NCBI RefSeq assembly: GCF_022810305.1 | Contig: NZ_JALGQH010000006.1 | Location: 1-64,000 of the forward strand | Length of the DNA stretch: 64,000 nt | Reading direction: 5' to 3' | From: Rhodococcus sp. ARC_M6 | GTDB lineage: Bacteria > Actinomycetota > Actinomycetes > Mycobacteriales > Mycobacteriaceae | In this document: in pieces, positions 52,812-61,446 of the stretch | How the letters are laid out: every line of letters begins with the position of its first letter | Position numbering within the stretch: position 1 is the stretch's first letter | Program-made: the position numbers and the translations under genes | Notes under the pieces: model-generated | What the model was told of the DNA's origin: nothing | Seen by the model: only the letters and a program-made list of their open reading frames with translations | Database searches by the model: none

Positions 52812-54587
52812 TCAGCCCCGTGGGTTGAATTGCGACGGGCGCGGCACATTCCGCAGATTGGACTTCGCCATCTGCACGGCCTCCCCTACCCCGCCGTTCA
52901 TCACCATCTTCGACATAGCAAGCGCGAACCCCTTGACCTGGCCTCCGGTGATGGTGGGCGGCAACGACAATGCCAGCGGATCCGTCACAAGATCGACCAA
53001 TGCCGGACCGTCGTGACCGAGCGCAGCGCGAATACCGGATTCGATATCAGCGGGGTTTTCGATACGACGCGAGAAGATCCCCAAGGCCGCAGCAACCGCT
53101 GCGTAGTCGACTCGTGGAACGTCGACGCCGAAATCGGGTAGACCATCCACCAACATCTCGAGTTTGACCATTCCCAAGGTTGAATTGTTGAACACAACGA
53201 TCTTGACCGGCAGTCGGTACATCGCAACCGTCACCAGTTCGCCGAGCAACATCGACAGTCCCCCGTCTCCGGAGACCGAAATGACCTGCCGGCCTGGGCT
53301 TGCCCATTGCGCACCCATAGCGTGTGGCAATGCATTGGCCATGGAACCGTGCAAGGCCGACGAAAGAAATCGCCGGGAACCGTTGGGATTGAGATAGCGT
53401 GCCGTCCACACATTGCACATGCCGGTATCAGCGGTGAAGATCGCGTCGTCGGCGGCAAGGTCGTCGAGGATCGATGCGGCATATTCGGGGTGAATTGGCG
53501 TTCGCTGTTTTACCGGATCGGTATATGCCCCGACAACTTTGGTCATGAGTGTGTTGTGCGTAGCGAGCATGTCCTCGAGGAAAACCTGGTCTTCCTTGCG
53601 GTCCAATTGGGGAATCAACGCCGCGAGTGTGGCTGCAACATCTCCGTGCACCGCAAGATCCAAGCTGGTTCGACGGCCCAATTTCTCTGCTGCAGAATCG
53701 ATCTGAGCGGTCCGCACAGTGTGTGGCAGAAACTGATCGTACGGAAAATCCGTTCCGATCAGGAGCAACAGATCAGCCCCGTGTATACCGTCGTGTGCAG
53801 CACCGTAACCCAGAAGACCCGTCATCCCGACGTCGTACGGGTTGTCGTATTGAATCCACTCTTTGCCCCGCAAGGTGTGGCCGATGGGCGCGCCAACAGT
53901 TTCAGCCAATTCCAGGACTTCGTCGCGGGCACCTCGCACCCCGACGCCGGCGAAGATCGCCACCTTTTTCGACGCGTTGATCACCTCGGCCAACGCCGTG
54001 ACGTCGCCCGCATCCGGAACCAGTGCCGGCCTGCGCGTTTCCACCAGAGTCGGCGGCGTTCCTTCCGCAGGACAATCCGCAATGTCACCCGGCAAGACGA
54101 TCACCGAGACACCATTGCCGGCCACCGAATGTTGAATTGCAGACTGCACGACGCGCGGCGACTGCACTGCCGTGCTGATCAGCTCGGTGTAACTCGAACA
54201 TTCGATGAAGATGCGCTCGGGATGGGTTTCCTGAAAGTAACCCATCCCAATCTGTGCACTCGGAATGTGCGACGCAATCGCAAGGACCGGCGCGCCCGAG
54301 CGATGTGCGTCGTAAAGCCCGTTGATCAGATGCAGGTTTCCGGGGCCGCACGAACCGGCACAGACCGCCAACCGTCCCGTGATCTGCGCATCCGCTGCTG
54401 CAGCAAAGGCTGCTGCTTCCTCATGCCGGACATGAATCCAGTCGATACCATCCTTCGCAGATCCGCCGGTGCGCCGCACTGCGTCCACGATGGGGTTGAG
54501 ACTGTCTCCGACGATGCCGTAGATTCGACTGACGCCGGCATCAAGCAACTGCTGAACCAATTGATCTGCAACGGTTTTCGGACTCAT
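52812..54587 (-). CDS. poxB: Pyruvate:quinone oxidoreductase (PoxB-like)
   Basis: This 591-aa ThDP/FAD enzyme oxidatively decarboxylates pyruvate to acetate and passes electrons to quinone (EC 1.2.5.1). Conserved blocks are the substrate-glutamate region HVRHEEAAAFAAAADAQITG, AGSCGPGNLHLINGLYDAHR, and the thiamine motif SGDGGLSMLLGELVTVAMYR ending VVFNN. The last 40 residues could include the lipid-binding tail typical of PoxB, but it is not strongly amphipathic. It follows the amidohydrolase with convergent ends and is alone on its strand. Confidence 0.92.
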   Translation of the reverse strand: MSPKTVADQLVQQLLDAGVSRIYGIVGDSLNPIVDAVRRTGGSAKDGIDWIHVRHEEAAAFAAAADAQITGRLAVCAGSCGPGNLHLINGLYDAHRSGAPVLAIASHIPSAQIGMGYFQETHPERIFIECSSYTELISTAVQSPRVVQSAIQHSVAGNGVSVIVLPGDIADCPAEGTPPTLVETRRPALVPDAGDVTALAEVINASKKVAIFAGVGVRGARDEVLELAETVGAPIGHTLRGKEWIQYDNPYDVGMTGLLGYGAAHDGIHGADLLLLIGTDFPYDQFLPHTVRTAQIDSAAEKLGRRTSLDLAVHGDVAATLAALIPQLDRKEDQVFLEDMLATHNTLMTKVVGAYTDPVKQRTPIHPEYAASILDDLAADDAIFTADTGMCNVWTARYLNPNGSRRFLSSALHGSMANALPHAMGAQWASPGRQVISVSGDGGLSMLLGELVTVAMYRLPVKIVVFNNSTLGMVKLEMLVDGLPDFGVDVPRVDYAAVAAALGIFSRRIENPADIESGIRAALGHDGPALVDLVTDPLALSLPPTITGGQVKGFALAMSKMVMNGGVGEAVQMAKSNLRNVPRPSQFNPRG

Positions 54588-54602
54588 GCGGCCTCCGTAG
54601 AG

Positions 54603-55037
54603 CTACTTGGGTTCGAGCACGAATACTGGAATCTCTCGATCGGTCTTCTTCTGATATTCCGCGTAGTCGGGAAACGCCGCAACAGCGCGTTCCCACCAGA
54701 TTGCCTTCTCGTCACCGGTTACTTCACGCGCAACCATGTCGGAAACCTGCGTCGCGTCACGCAGGGTGACATTCGGATTCGCTTTGACGTTGTAGTACCA
54801 GACCGGGTTCTTGGGAGCGCCACCCAAAGACGCGACGACGGCATACTTTCCGTCGTGCTCGACGCGCATCAACGGCGTCTTGCGTACCTTTCCAGACTTT
54901 GCACCCACGGTCGTGAGAATGACAACGGCCATGCCGTTCAGTTCATTGCCCTCGGTGCCGCCGGACTTTTCGATGAGTTCAACCTGGTCGGCAGCCCATG
55001 TTGCGGGACTGGGTTCATATTCACCTGTAATTGGCAT
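54603..55037 (-). CDS. Ddn-family F420-dependent nitroreductase-like protein
   Basis: The 144-aa protein matches the deazaflavin-dependent nitroreductase fold: [20 protein letters not shown], then [18 protein letters not shown] binding loop ([20 protein letters not shown]), [17 protein letters not shown] and the C-terminal [13 protein letters not shown]. These proteins use F420H2 to reduce quinones or nitro compounds. ATG 55037 fits the family start, though its ribosome-binding site is weak; the longer frame to 55172 is Arg-rich noise. It is 15 bp upstream of poxB, possibly co-transcribed. Confidence 0.88.
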   Translation of the reverse strand: MPITGEYEPSPATWAADQVELIEKSGGTEGNELNGMAVVILTTVGAKSGKVRKTPLMRVEHDGKYAVVASLGGAPKNPVWYYNVKANPNVTLRDATQVSDMVAREVTGDEKAIWWERAVAAFPDYAEYQKKTDREIPVFVLEPK

Positions 55038-55199
55038 GGGTCCAGTGAACACCCACTCCCATCCCATTGCCACCGAAAGAACAGATCTGCCGGTGAATCG
55101 AGAAAGTGAGCTGCCGATCAATAAAGTTCGCTTGCCCGAAACCAAGTATCTGGATACCCTGAAAGTCCACAACAGGACACAGCAAAGGCAGGTGACGGC

Positions 55200-55430
55200 A
55201 TGACAACCGCAGAAATCTCCACCCGCGGATCACGCCGGACCACCGACAACTGCGTCGACATCGCCGGTACACCGTGGCCGCTGTACAAGATCGAAGCCGT
55301 GATCCTCGGCTTGATTCTGTTCGTGGTCATCCTCGCTGTGACGACGTCCATGCAGGTCGCTGTACTGACCGCAGCTTCAGTGGCGGTCATAACCTGGTGG
55401 GTACGACGCTTCCATTACTCTCGCCTGTAG
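55200..55430 (+). CDS. Small two-span membrane protein, 76 aa
   Basis: The protein has a soluble N-terminus (about 27 residues, [19 protein letters not shown]) followed by two tightly spaced hydrophobic spans ([18 protein letters not shown] and [16 protein letters not shown]) and a short basic end. AGGTGACGGC precedes ATG 55200. No family is recognised; the Trp-Trp-Val-Arg-Arg end is a membrane-interface signature. Confidence 0.6.
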   Translation: MTTAEISTRGSRRTTDNCVDIAGTPWPLYKIEAVILGLILFVVILAVTTSMQVAVLTAASVAVITWWVRRFHYSRL

Positions 55431-55448
55431 AGGAGCCACTCCTCCACT

Positions 55449-56273
55449 TCAGTTCCGTCCGTCGAACACCGCGTCCGGACGCAGCTTTCCGGCGAGGACC
55501 TTCGCCCGTTTGCCGGCAAGTCGTTCGAAAGCCTCGGGATGAGTGAGTATCCAGAATTCATCTCGTGAGAGACCGTCGAAGTACAGCTTCGCAGCGGTCT
55601 GCGGTGTCATTCCGCCGCGAATGTTCTCTCGCCAGAATTCGGTGTCCTGATCGGAGTCGTGGCGTACTTCGATATCGTCGAAGATTCTGGTGGCCACCTG
55701 CGCCGGACTGAATACCGACACCTGTATCTGCGGAAACTTCTCGGCGCATTCCAGATACACGCACTCACTGAGCGCCTGCACTCCATGCTTCGACGCCGCG
55801 TACGCCGTCATCCGTGGAGTGATCGAGACACCGCCCACCGACACAGTGTTGACCAGATGCGAACGCTGCGGATCCGCTCCCATTCGAGGAATGAACGAAC
55901 GGATACCGTGAAAGACCCCGGTGAGATTGACGTCGATGACACGTTGCCATTCGTCTGCCGGAATGTCCCAGGTGTATCCGACCGATTCGAGACCAGCGTT
56001 ATTGGCTAACAGTGCAACAGAACCGAATTCGGCATACGCCGCTTCGGCGAGCGCATCCACTTGGGCTGCCACTCGGACATCGGTCGGTACGGCGAGCACG
56101 TGATGGCCGTCCGCGCGCAGGTTCACCGCTACCGCATCCAGCCGGTCAGCCGAAATATCTGCAAGTACCAGATTCATTCCGAGTGACGCTGCTTCGTGTG
56201 CCAGCGCTTCACCGATTCCGCTTCCGGCACCGGTGATGACGGCTGTTCCGCCGCGCAATTCTTCAAGTTTCAC
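55449..56273 (-). CDS. Short-chain dehydrogenase/reductase
   Basis: The 274-aa SDR has TAVITGAGSGIGEALAHEAA, NAGLESVGYTWDIP and the catalytic Ser-Tyr-Lys in NTVSVGG...YAASKHGVQALSE. It is a classical SDR with a long C-terminal helical tail (FWILTHPEAFERLAGKRAKV), as in some oxidoreductases of steroid or fatty-acid degradation. GTG 56273 has GGAGAG five bases upstream; a longer frame lacks one. It follows the two mycofactocin-type SDR genes in one orientation and is likely in the same operon. Confidence 0.9.
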   Translation of the reverse strand: MKLEELRGGTAVITGAGSGIGEALAHEAASLGMNLVLADISADRLDAVAVNLRADGHHVLAVPTDVRVAAQVDALAEAAYAEFGSVALLANNAGLESVGYTWDIPADEWQRVIDVNLTGVFHGIRSFIPRMGADPQRSHLVNTVSVGGVSITPRMTAYAASKHGVQALSECVYLECAEKFPQIQVSVFSPAQVATRIFDDIEVRHDSDQDTEFWRENIRGGMTPQTAAKLYFDGLSRDEFWILTHPEAFERLAGKRAKVLAGKLRPDAVFDGRN

Positions 56274-56280
56274 AGCTCTC

Positions 56281-57114
56281 CTACTTTTGGCAGTGACCGG
56301 CGTCAACGGGCAGAGTTACGCCGGTGATGTATCGCGCCTCGTCCGAAGCTAGGAACAAGCTGGCATTCGCTATGTCTCGGGGATCGAGCATCGCGACCGG
56401 CAACATGTGCATGGACTGTAGACCCGCCTCGAAGTCTTCCTGCGTGGGGTTCTCCAGATCAGGTCGCACGGTCTTCATGGTTCCGGGGTTCTGAAGCATC
56501 GTCGTACGTGTGTTGGCGGGGTGAACCGTATTCACCCGAATACTGTGCGGCGCAAGTTCTTGCGAGAGGGACCGCATCAATCCGACGACGCCGTGCTTTG
56601 CGGCCGTGTAGTGGCCGACGCTCACCAAACCGCGCAATCCGGCGATCGAGCTGATCAAGACGATGGACCCACCGGCGCCGCCGTCGATCACGTGTGGAAT
56701 ACCAGCCTTGCACGTGCGCCACACGCCGGTCAGGTTGACGTCGAGCATGGTCTGCCAACGCTCTGCGGACAGTTCGAGAGCCTTTCCCGCGGAGCTGACG
56801 CCGGCCGTACCGCAGATGATGTCCAACCGACCAAGCGCAGCAACACCTTCGGCAACTGCAGCGTCCAGCGCCTTCTGATCGCGAACGTCCGCTTCGAACG
56901 CGGCGATCTTGCGGCCGAGATCTTCTACCAAACTCACGGTCTCGGCCAGGTCTGCACTACGGGAACCGGGCGTCGTCGAATGTTCCACCGCCTCACAGAT
57001 ATCCACGACGATGATGTCGGCACCTTCCTCGGCGAATCGAACCGCTTGGGCGCGGCCGATTCCCCTCGCACCACCGGTGATCAGTGCAACTTTGCCTGCC
57101 AACCGCCCACTCAT
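56281..57114 (-). CDS. Mycofactocin-type SDR oxidoreductase
   Basis: MSGRLAGKVALITGGARGIG opens the protein, and the SDR blocks follow: GTAGVSSAGKALELSAERWQ, serine in ISSIAGLRG and YTAAKHGVVG. The insertion after strand beta-2 (ADIIVVDICEAVEHSTTPGS, then ADLAETVSLVEDLGR) and the C-terminal TGVTLPVDAGHCQK match mycofactocin-coupled dehydrogenases. The loop reads GTAG rather than NAG, a small departure. ATG 57114 shares one base with the stop of the upstream SDR gene (TGATG), showing coupling. Confidence 0.88.
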   Translation of the reverse strand: MSGRLAGKVALITGGARGIGRAQAVRFAEEGADIIVVDICEAVEHSTTPGSRSADLAETVSLVEDLGRKIAAFEADVRDQKALDAAVAEGVAALGRLDIICGTAGVSSAGKALELSAERWQTMLDVNLTGVWRTCKAGIPHVIDGGAGGSIVLISSIAGLRGLVSVGHYTAAKHGVVGLMRSLSQELAPHSIRVNTVHPANTRTTMLQNPGTMKTVRPDLENPTQEDFEAGLQSMHMLPVAMLDPRDIANASLFLASDEARYITGVTLPVDAGHCQK

Positions 57115-57923
57115 CACGCCACCTTCTGGGTCTGGCCGGCGTCGACAACCATCTGTAGGCCTGTGACGTAACGGGATTCGTCCGAGGCGAGGAACAGTAC
57201 TGCGTTGCTCACATCGACGGATTCGACCCAAGGCACGGGCAACAACGTATTCGCTCGGAGCACTTCGGCCGCATCAGCCGCTGTGGGCGCTACGAGGTCT
57301 GGTCGAAGTCTGGCAAAGGTTTCCGGGTTGAGCACCATGTCAGTTCCTACGGCTCCGGGATGAACGGTATTGACGCGGATGGATTGTCGCCCGAGTTCAT
57401 TGGCCAATGTGCGGGCAAGACCGACAACGGCATGCTTGGATGCGGCGTATTGAGACCGGCCGGCTGCGCCGGAGATACCGGCGGTAGAACTGATGATGAT
57501 CACCGAGCCTCCCGCCGGACTCAACGCGGACACTCCGGCTTTCACCGTATTCCAGGCTCCCGTCAGATTGATGTCGATCGCCCGGTTCCAGACCTCTTCA
57601 TCTATGGTCCAGGAAGGCCCTGGTGTCTCGCAGATGCCCGCGTTGGCAACAATCACGTCCACTGAACCCAGTAGTGCGACACCGGTAGCCACAGCATCAT
57701 CGAGCGCACCGTGATCGCGCACATCAGCGGTTGCGGTGACAATGCGGCGGCCGAGTGCCTGCACCAATCTGGACGTCTCAGCCAACCCTTGTTCGCCAAC
57801 CGCACCGGGCAGATCGACAGCGATGATATCGGCGCCTTCTTCGGCCAGTCGCACTGCGTGACTTCGCCCCATACCAGCGGCGGCACCCGTGATCAGTACG
57901 ACCTTGTCAGTCATTCGTGACAT
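57114..57923 (-). CDS. Mycofactocin-type SDR oxidoreductase 2
   Basis: The 269-aa protein begins MSRMTDKVVLITGAAAGMGR, with the mycofactocin-type MGRSHAVRLAEEGADIIAVD stretch, NAGICETPG, the serine region IISSTAGISG and YAASKHAVVGLART. The C-terminus is LQMVVDAGQTQKVA. It is 269 residues, with AGGA six bases before ATG 57923. It leads the three-SDR operon and is divergent from the sulfatase. Alcohols released by the sulfatases are possible substrates, but this is inference. Confidence 0.88.
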   Translation of the reverse strand: MSRMTDKVVLITGAAAGMGRSHAVRLAEEGADIIAVDLPGAVGEQGLAETSRLVQALGRRIVTATADVRDHGALDDAVATGVALLGSVDVIVANAGICETPGPSWTIDEEVWNRAIDINLTGAWNTVKAGVSALSPAGGSVIIISSTAGISGAAGRSQYAASKHAVVGLARTLANELGRQSIRVNTVHPGAVGTDMVLNPETFARLRPDLVAPTAADAAEVLRANTLLPVPWVESVDVSNAVLFLASDESRYVTGLQMVVDAGQTQKVA

Positions 57924-58050
57924 ACATTGTCCTTTGCTCCGTCTCGTCCTTCGGGACACTATTGATTCCGCGTCGCGATCATCAGGGCATCTCCCGGGGA
58001 GCGGGATTCCCCCTCGGCACGATCTGCATAGCACTCGTAATGTCGCCACC

Positions 58051-60405
58051 ATGTCCAGCTCAGATGAACGAGGGATCCCCACCGATATCGCGCCGGAACG
58101 TCGCGCCTATCAAGACTTCCGGGGCCGTATCGGACGCACACTGGCCGAATCCGAGTCGTGGTGGCCGGAGCGTGCCACTTCCCCTGCCGGCGCACCCAAC
58201 GTCGTCGTTGTCATGTGTGATGATCTCGGATTCTCCGACGTGGGCTGTTTCGGATCCGAGATCGATACACCGAACATCGACCTACTGGCGCAAGAAGGGC
58301 TGCGGTACAGCAATTTCCATGTCACCCCGATGTGCTCTCCTACTCGTGCCGCACTGCTGACCGGCCGTAACGCTCACGCTGCCGGAGTCGGCTATGTCGC
58401 ACACGCAGATCCTGGATTCCCTTCGCTCGCAATGGAACTCGGTGACGATGTCCCCACTCTTGCCGAGACACTCCGCGACGCCGGCTACGCAACGATGGCG
58501 GTGGGAAAGTGGCACCTCTGCAAGGACAATGACGATCACGACGGCGCACCGATGCAGTCATGGCCGCTACAACGAGGTTTCGAGCGCTTCTACGGATTTC
58601 TTGGCGGCATGACCGACCTACACAACCCGCCGGCGATCTTGCGCGGAAACGAGCAGGTCAGCCCCGATGAGTACCCGCCCGGTTACTACTTCACCGACGA
58701 CATCACCGACGAAGCAATCCGAATGCTGAAGTCCGTCAAAGCGTCCGATCCCACCAAGCCCGCGTTTCTCTACGTCGCACACGGAGCAGTTCATGCACCG
58801 TTGCACGCCAAGCCTGTAGATATCGAGAAGTATCGCGGCACCTATTCGCAGGGCTGGGATGCGCTGCGGGAATCGCGTTTCGCGAAGCAACTGCATCTCG
58901 GTGTCATACGTGACGGAACCCGACTTGCGCCGCGCAATACCGAGGAAGGCGACAACGTTGTCGCCTGGGACAGTCTCACTGCGGACGAGCAGATGGTTTT
59001 CGCCCGATACATGGAGGTCTACGCGGCGATGGTCGACAGCGTCGATCAGAGCCTCGGCCGCATTCGGAAAACTTTGGAGGACTTGGGAGAATGGGACAAC
59101 ACCATTGTGTTGTTCACGTCCGACAACGGCGCGTCCCGCGAGGGCGAGGCCGACGGTACGATGCAGTACTTCGATGCGCTGCGTCGATTCCACGACAAGG
59201 GAGTCCGAACCGACGGCTTCGCTCGCGATCTCGAGACTATCGACCTGGTAGGCGGACCCCGCTCGATGCCGCACTATCCGCGCGGGTGGGCAATGGCATC
59301 TAATACCCCGTTCCGCCTGTACAAGGTCAACACACACGCCGGAGGGCATTCCGTGCCCGCAGTGATGTCGTGGCCGGCCAGGCTTCGTGAGTTCGGCGGC
59401 GGGATCCGGCGGCAGTACGTCCACGTCACCGATCTCTTTCCCACATTGCTCGAGCTGATCGGGATTGCGAATCCGACTCACCGACAGGGAGTTCCGCTCA
59501 AACCTGAAGACGGCTCCAGCTTCGCACAAACTATGCTCGACGCTGAAGCACCACACGAACGCGGTGGACAAATCTACGAAATGTTCGGTCATCGCGGCTA
59601 TTACGAGGACGGCTGGGAGATCGTCAGCCGACATATTCCGCTCACTCCGTTCGACGACGCAGAGTACGAGCTCTATCACCTCGACGAAGATCCGACTGAA
59701 TGTCGCAACCTCGCTGCCGAGCACCCCGACAAGGTGGCTGAACTATCGAAACGGTGGGAGCAAGCTGCCTGGGAGAATCAAGTGTTTCCACTCGATGAAG
59801 GCTCCGGGCTGAAGCGGGCATTGCGTCCGCAGCGAGAAGAGCGCCTGTCCCTCCCCGTACGGATACTGCCCGGAACTCCTACCCTGGAGCGGTATCGGTC
59901 TGCCCAGTTGGTCGCTCTACGTTCCTATCACATCGTCGTCGAAGTCGATTTTCATCCGGGCGACCGCGGGACCCTGGTAGCCCACGGCGGACAGAGCAGC
60001 GGATACTCGCTCTACATCGACAACGACCGAGTTACCTACCTGCACAATGCTTACGGAACGGTCCATCGGATCACATCCGAGCCGTTGAATCCCGGTAGGC
60101 AGGAACTGACGATCGATGTGTGCGCGCACGACGCGTCCACACTCACGGTGCACCTCGACGTCGCCGGCGAGTGTGCCGGTGAGCTCAGCTCGGTCTCGTC
60201 GATGGCCGGTCAGGCACTCTTCCAGGGAATCGACATCGGTATCGACCGACGTTCGCCGGTCTCCTGGGACAGACACATCACAGACGGAACCTTCGGTTAC
60301 ACCGGAACTTTGATTGCTGTGCAGTACCTGCCCGGAACTCCCCTGCGAAATATCGGCACTGACGCCGTGGCGCGCCTGCGGGCGATGGCTCTGGCAGCTG
60401 AGTAA
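58051..60405 (+). CDS. Arylsulfatase-type sulfatase (formylglycine type) 1
   Basis: The 784-aa sulfatase has metal-binding VVVMCDDLGFSD (D57, D58) and the formylglycine signature CSPTRAALLTGR with Cys95, plus the second metal site in NTIVLFTSDNGASREG. Residues about 590-780 form a C-terminal beta-sandwich (SGYSLYIDNDRVTYLHNAYG) also seen in the second sulfatase. No signal peptide is present, so it acts inside the cell. ATG 58051 is poorly preceded by a ribosome-binding site, and a leaderless message is possible. The gene is divergent from the SDR operon and 46 bp upstream of the dioxygenase. It needs a formylglycine-generating enzyme, not seen in the window. Confidence 0.9.
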   Translation: MSSSDERGIPTDIAPERRAYQDFRGRIGRTLAESESWWPERATSPAGAPNVVVVMCDDLGFSDVGCFGSEIDTPNIDLLAQEGLRYSNFHVTPMCSPTRAALLTGRNAHAAGVGYVAHADPGFPSLAMELGDDVPTLAETLRDAGYATMAVGKWHLCKDNDDHDGAPMQSWPLQRGFERFYGFLGGMTDLHNPPAILRGNEQVSPDEYPPGYYFTDDITDEAIRMLKSVKASDPTKPAFLYVAHGAVHAPLHAKPVDIEKYRGTYSQGWDALRESRFAKQLHLGVIRDGTRLAPRNTEEGDNVVAWDSLTADEQMVFARYMEVYAAMVDSVDQSLGRIRKTLEDLGEWDNTIVLFTSDNGASREGEADGTMQYFDALRRFHDKGVRTDGFARDLETIDLVGGPRSMPHYPRGWAMASNTPFRLYKVNTHAGGHSVPAVMSWPARLREFGGGIRRQYVHVTDLFPTLLELIGIANPTHRQGVPLKPEDGSSFAQTMLDAEAPHERGGQIYEMFGHRGYYEDGWEIVSRHIPLTPFDDAEYELYHLDEDPTECRNLAAEHPDKVAELSKRWEQAAWENQVFPLDEGSGLKRALRPQREERLSLPVRILPGTPTLERYRSAQLVALRSYHIVVEVDFHPGDRGTLVAHGGQSSGYSLYIDNDRVTYLHNAYGTVHRITSEPLNPGRQELTIDVCAHDASTLTVHLDVAGECAGELSSVSSMAGQALFQGIDIGIDRRSPVSWDRHITDGTFGYTGTLIAVQYLPGTPLRNIGTDAVARLRAMALAAE

Positions 60406-60451
60406 ACACTCCACGACTATCTACTCCATTCACAACTACTCAGGAGGCACG

Positions 60452-61387
60452 ATGACTGCAGAGATCGAAGACCGCGCTGTTGTTCCGGTCCCACAAGGAA
60501 CCCGAAACCCGATGTCCGCCGTGTATGTTCGTCCGCTGCATCGGACCGCCGACGACTCGGCGCAGAAGCCGTACGCGATGTTCGACATCACCCCGTACTC
60601 ACGAACTATCGGTGCCGAAATCAGTGGCGTGGATTTGTCGAAGCCGATCGGCCCGGAACTCCAAGCTGAACTGCATCGCTGCCTGCTCGAATGGAAAGTG
60701 ATCTTCTTCCGCGACCAGAGCCTCGACTCTCACGCTCATCGTGATATGGCCCAGCTATGGGGCACGCCCGAGATTCACCCTTTCATCCCGAAAGCAGATA
60801 TTCCGGAGGTTGTGCGTCTCGCGCGCGGGCCCGCCGATATTCCGGTCGAAAACGTCTGGCACAGTGACGCCTCCTTCGAGCAGACACCGCCGATGGGCTC
60901 GATCCTGAAGGCCGTCAGCGTTCCCACGACCGGCGGCGACACGCTCTGGTCCGATATGGCCGTCGCCTACGACGGACTCTCGGACGAGGTCAAGGCACGC
61001 ATCGACGGCAAGGTCGCGGTGCACGACTTCATGCAGACATTCGGTCGCCGACTGCCGCCAGATGTCAAGGCACAGAAGGCCTTGGAGTACCCGCCCCAGG
61101 AACACCCGGTGGTTCGGATTCATCCGGAGACCGGGCAGAAGCTGATCTACGTCAACAAAATTTTCACCACACACATCGTCGACATTCCCAAGGACGAGAG
61201 TGACGAACTGCTGAAGATCTTGATGCACGAGGCCACACATCCGGAATACCAGTGCCGGTTCCACTGGAAGCCGGGGTCCGTGGCGTTCTGGGACAACCGC
61301 GCCACCCAGCACTACGCGTGCGGTGACTACTTCCCCGACCCTCGGGTCATGGAACGCGTCACCATTCTCGGCGACAAACCGTTCTGA
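60452..61387 (+). CDS. TauD/TfdA-family Fe(II)/2-oxoglutarate dioxygenase
   Basis: The 311-aa dioxygenase carries the metal triad H137-x-D139 (NVWHSDASFEQ) and H287 (ATQHYACGDY), and the 2-oxoglutarate arginine R302 in MERVTIL. It resembles TauD, TfdA and AtsK, the last an alkylsulfatase that oxidatively cleaves sulfate esters. ATG 60452 follows CAGGAGG. Position behind a sulfatase and ahead of a second one favours a role in sulfur or sulfate-ester scavenging. The exact substrate is unknown. A strong terminator follows. Confidence 0.88.
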   Translation: MTAEIEDRAVVPVPQGTRNPMSAVYVRPLHRTADDSAQKPYAMFDITPYSRTIGAEISGVDLSKPIGPELQAELHRCLLEWKVIFFRDQSLDSHAHRDMAQLWGTPEIHPFIPKADIPEVVRLARGPADIPVENVWHSDASFEQTPPMGSILKAVSVPTTGGDTLWSDMAVAYDGLSDEVKARIDGKVAVHDFMQTFGRRLPPDVKAQKALEYPPQEHPVVRIHPETGQKLIYVNKIFTTHIVDIPKDESDELLKILMHEATHPEYQCRFHWKPGSVAFWDNRATQHYACGDYFPDPRVMERVTILGDKPF

Positions 61388-61399
61388 CCTCACACACCC

Positions 61400-61436
61400 G
61401 AGCGCCCCGCGTGTTATCCACGCGGGGCGCTCCTTT
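61400..61436. terminator. Strong terminator between convergent genes
   Basis: GAGCGCCCCGCGTG-TTATC-CACGCGGGGCGCTC is a perfect 14-bp stem with a 5-nt loop, followed by CTTT. It lies between the dioxygenase stop and the convergent sulfatase stop. Confidence 0.88.
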
Positions 61437-61446
61437 ATCTGTTCTG

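Noticed and set aside
53307-55109. 600-codon open frame on the plus strand
   Set aside because: It is antisense to poxB and the Ddn-like gene, both with clear family motifs; Arg/Cys-rich composition is typical of a mirrored frame in high-GC DNA.
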